Below the pieces are notes generated by a model, which was not told the DNA's origin, did no database searches, and saw only the letters and a list, made by a program, of their open reading frames with translations. From an uncultured Rhodocyclaceae bacterium (GTDB lineage Bacteria > Pseudomonadota > Gammaproteobacteria > Burkholderiales > Rhodocyclaceae): a stretch of 16,150 nucleotides of DNA. The position numbers and the translations under genes are program-made. This document shows, piece after piece, positions 14,154 to 16,150 of the stretch (position 1 is the first letter of the stretch; every line of letters starts with the position of its first letter). The stretch spans positions 1 to 16,150 of the forward strand of contig CALAGF010000107.1 in the NCBI GenBank assembly GCA_937892345.1, written 5' to 3'.

Positions 14154-14825
14154 ATGCTTGATACAGGTTATCTTGCCTTGTTCCTTGTCGGATTGCTCGG
14201 CGGTACGCATTGTGTCGGGATGTGTGGCGGCATCGTCGGGGCGCTTGCCATGGGCTCACCCGCCCGTTGGTCAATGCATCTGGCCTACAACGCCGGGCGC
14301 ATCATTTCCTATACCCTGGCTGGCGCCTTGGTGGGTACGCTGGGTGCGGCGACCCTGGGTTTTGATGCAGCAATCTCCGCGCGCGTCTTGCTCTATGTCG
14401 TAGCAAACCTGATGCTGGTGGCGCTGGGGCTCTACTTGCTTGGGGTGACGCGTGCGCTCGCCTTTACCGAACGTGTTGGTCAATCCCTGTGGCGTCGTCT
14501 TCAGCCATTGACCAAGCGGTTTTTACCTGCGCGAACGGTAGGTCAGGCTTTTCCCTTGGGCATGCTTTGGGGGTGGTTGCCTTGCGGCCTGGTCTATAGC
14601 GCCTTGGCAACAGCCTTGTCGTCTGGCTCACCGGAACGCGGTGCTGCATTGATGTTTGCCTTCGGACTGGGAACTTTGCCGAATCTCTTGCTGGCAGGGA
14701 TTGTGCTGGCCCGGGTGAACGAATTCGTGCGTCGGCCGCTGGTGCGGGTGCTTTCCGGAGTGCTGGTCATGGGGTTCGGTCTGTATGGGCTGATTGGCGT
14801 TCCCAATTTATTGCAGGGAAATTGA
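14154..14825 (+). CDS. Sulfite exporter TauE/SafE-family (DsbD_2/UreH-like) membrane protein
   Basis: This 223-residue polytopic inner-membrane protein has about six hydrophobic segments. The first helix carries [11 protein letters not shown], with His19, Cys20, Met23 and Cys24, and a later helix has [12 protein letters not shown]. These two motifs mark the DsbD_2/UreH-like family often annotated TauE/SafE. Members are commonly found beside cbb3 oxidase assembly genes, hemN and copper ATPases. Thiol or copper handling is a common proposal, but sulfite export is not supported by the sequence. The ATG at 14154 follows the hemN terminator by 11 bases, leaving no room for a promoter in between. 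The copper ATPase gene starts one base after its stop, so these two are coupled. Confidence 0.85.
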   Translation: MLDTGYLALFLVGLLGGTHCVGMCGGIVGALAMGSPARWSMHLAYNAGRIISYTLAGALVGTLGAATLGFDAAISARVLLYVVANLMLVALGLYLLGVTRALAFTERVGQSLWRRLQPLTKRFLPARTVGQAFPLGMLWGWLPCGLVYSALATALSSGSPERGAALMFAFGLGTLPNLLLAGIVLARVNEFVRRPLVRVLSGVLVMGFGLYGLIGVPNLLQGN

Positions 14826-14826
14826 T

Positions 14827-16150
14827 ATGGATGAGCAAAAGTCGATAAGCGACGCCGTTGCTGTCGTTGAGTTTTCGATTGGGGGGATGACGTGTGCCGC
14901 CTGCTCGACGCGCCTTGAAAAAGTCTTGAATCGTCAGCCGGGGATGCAGGCCAATGTCAATCTGGCGGCTGAGCGTGCGCGTGTCCGGCTAAGTGGGATC
15001 GGCCCGGAGGCGGTGATTGCTGCGGTAGCCAAAGCAGGTTTTTCCGCAGCACCGGTTGATGCGGGAACGCGTGCGCGTGAAAAAGCCGAGAAATCGCGCG
15101 TTTACCGCGCTGAGTTGCGCAGATTCTGGATTGCAGTCGCCTTGAGCTTTCCGCTGGTTGCGCAAATGGCGTTCATGTTTGGTGAAGGTGGGCATGCTCG
15201 CGAATTGCCACGTTGGCTGCAACTGGCCTTGGCGACTCCGGTGCAGTTCTGGATTGGCTGGCGTTTTTACTCGGGGGCGTTCAAGGCTTTGCGTAGCGGT
15301 GGTGCCAATATGGATGTGCTGGTTGCGCTGGGAACCTCGATGGCATGGGGGTTTTCAACGGCCGTAACGCTGCTCGGGCTGAATCTGCATGTGTATTTTG
15401 AGGGTGGTGCGGCGGTGATTACGCTGGTCTTGCTTGGCAAATTGCTGGAAGCGCGGGCCAAGGGGCAAACTTCAGAGGCGATTGAGTCGCTGATCCGCTT
15501 GCAGCCGAAAACTGCGCGGGTAGAGCGCGACGGTGCCTGGCTTGAGATCTCGGTGGATGCCTTGATGCCGGGCGATGTGTTTTTGGTCCGTCCTGGCGAG
15601 AGTATGCCGGTGGATGGTTTGGTGCTGGAGGGTGATTCAAGCGTGAATGAGGCCATGTTGACCGGTGAGAGTATGCCGGTAGGCAAGCGTGCCGGCGATC
15701 AGGTGTTCGCTGCCACCGCCAATGGCTCGGGTGCGCTGCGTTGCAAGGCCACGGGCGTGGGCGAACAGACCTTGCTTGCGGGAATCATTCGACTGGTTGG
15801 CGAGGCCCAGGGGTCGAAGGCGCCTGTACAGCGTTTGGCTGATCGCATTTCCGGGATTTTCGTTCCGGTGGTCTGTGTGCTGGCATTGGCCACCTTTTTT
15901 GCCTGGTGGTGGTTGGGTGGCGAGTTTGCCGTGGCGCTGGTTAACGCCGTTGCCGTGCTGGTCATCGCCTGTCCCTGTGCTCTGGGTCTGGCGACGCCCA
16001 CGGCCCTCATGGTCGGGATCGGCAAGGGCGCCGGACAGGGCATCCTCGTCAAGGACGCTGCGAGCCTGGAGGTGGCCCGGAAGGTCGACACCGTGGTGCT
16101 GGACAAGACCGGCACCGTCACCGCAGGCACGCCGCAGGTCACGGATGTGC
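14827..16150 (+). CDS. copA: CopA-type Cu+-translocating P1B-ATPase, 5' part only
   Basis: This inner-membrane ATPase exports Cu+ from the cytoplasm. The first 441 residues are visible; the family is usually 730-830 residues, and the nucleotide-binding domain runs off the right edge. One N-terminal heavy-metal-binding domain has GGMTCAACS (Cys23, Cys26). Transmembrane helices follow from about residue 98. The actuator domain has TGES at 279-282, the metal-transport helix has Cys382-Pro-Cys384, and the phosphorylation motif DKTGT has Asp426. The CPC motif and LVKDAASLE context indicate Cu+ (or Ag+) and fit CopA better than the cbb3-assembly ATPase CcoI, though CcoI stays possible given hemN and the TauE/SafE-like neighbour. 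The ATG at 14827 lies one base after the preceding stop, with AGGGAA upstream. Confidence 0.92.
   Translation, partial: MDEQKSISDAVAVVEFSIGGMTCAACSTRLEKVLNRQPGMQANVNLAAERARVRLSGIGPEAVIAAVAKAGFSAAPVDAGTRAREKAEKSRVYRAELRRFWIAVALSFPLVAQMAFMFGEGGHARELPRWLQLALATPVQFWIGWRFYSGAFKALRSGGANMDVLVALGTSMAWGFSTAVTLLGLNLHVYFEGGAAVITLVLLGKLLEARAKGQTSEAIESLIRLQPKTARVERDGAWLEISVDALMPGDVFLVRPGESMPVDGLVLEGDSSVNEAMLTGESMPVGKRAGDQVFAATANGSGALRCKATGVGEQTLLAGIIRLVGEAQGSKAPVQRLADRISGIFVPVVCVLALATFFAWWWLGGEFAVALVNAVAVLVIACPCALGLATPTALMVGIGKGAGQGILVKDAASLEVARKVDTVVLDKTGTVTAGTPQVTDV

Overview
The window looks like chromosomal DNA of a Gram-negative betaproteobacterium, perhaps Rhodocyclales-like. This rests on the high-GC coding style, the Burkholderia/Neisseria-type general porin, the E. 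coli-like FNR beside hemN, and PQQ-dehydrogenase accessory genes. The taxon is inferred from gene content only. I see no mobile element, tRNA, rRNA or CRISPR array.

Region 1 (1-8026) is a divergent PQQ-dehydrogenase locus. The 5' half of a periplasmic PQQ-dependent alcohol dehydrogenase runs leftward off the window. Rightward lie six genes joined by start/stop overlaps: a fused SoxYZ-like carrier, a SoxH-like zinc metallohydrolase, TonB, a TonB-dependent receptor, a MoxY-like histidine kinase and a NarL/LuxR-type response regulator. The 417-bp gap between the two units holds near-perfect sigma-54 (-24/-12) promoters facing both ways. A perfect 7-2-7 dyad (1138-1153) sits within 2 bp of the midpoint between them and is a strong candidate for a shared activator site.

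Region 2 (8027-11766) holds a second TonB-dependent receptor, very similar to E. coli YncD/PqqU, the PQQ importer. A terminator follows it, then a general porin with its own candidate sigma-54 promoter and another terminator. Together, regions 1 and 2 read as a quinoprotein system: enzyme, cofactor uptake, a dedicated TonB energiser, a second importer of unknown substrate (a metal chelate is one guess), a sulfur-carrier-like relay of unknown chemistry, and a sensor pair.

Region 3 (11855-16150) is a microaerobic/copper module. fnr (minus strand) is divergent from hemN, the oxygen-independent coproporphyrinogen III oxidase. A near-perfect FNR box lies at -41.5 from a predicted hemN start site. 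After hemN, a strong hairpin terminator sits directly against the start of a TauE/SafE (DsbD_2-like) membrane protein gene, which is followed after one base by a CopA-type Cu+-ATPase cut by the window end. Such neighbours are common near cbb3 oxidase genes, but none are visible here.
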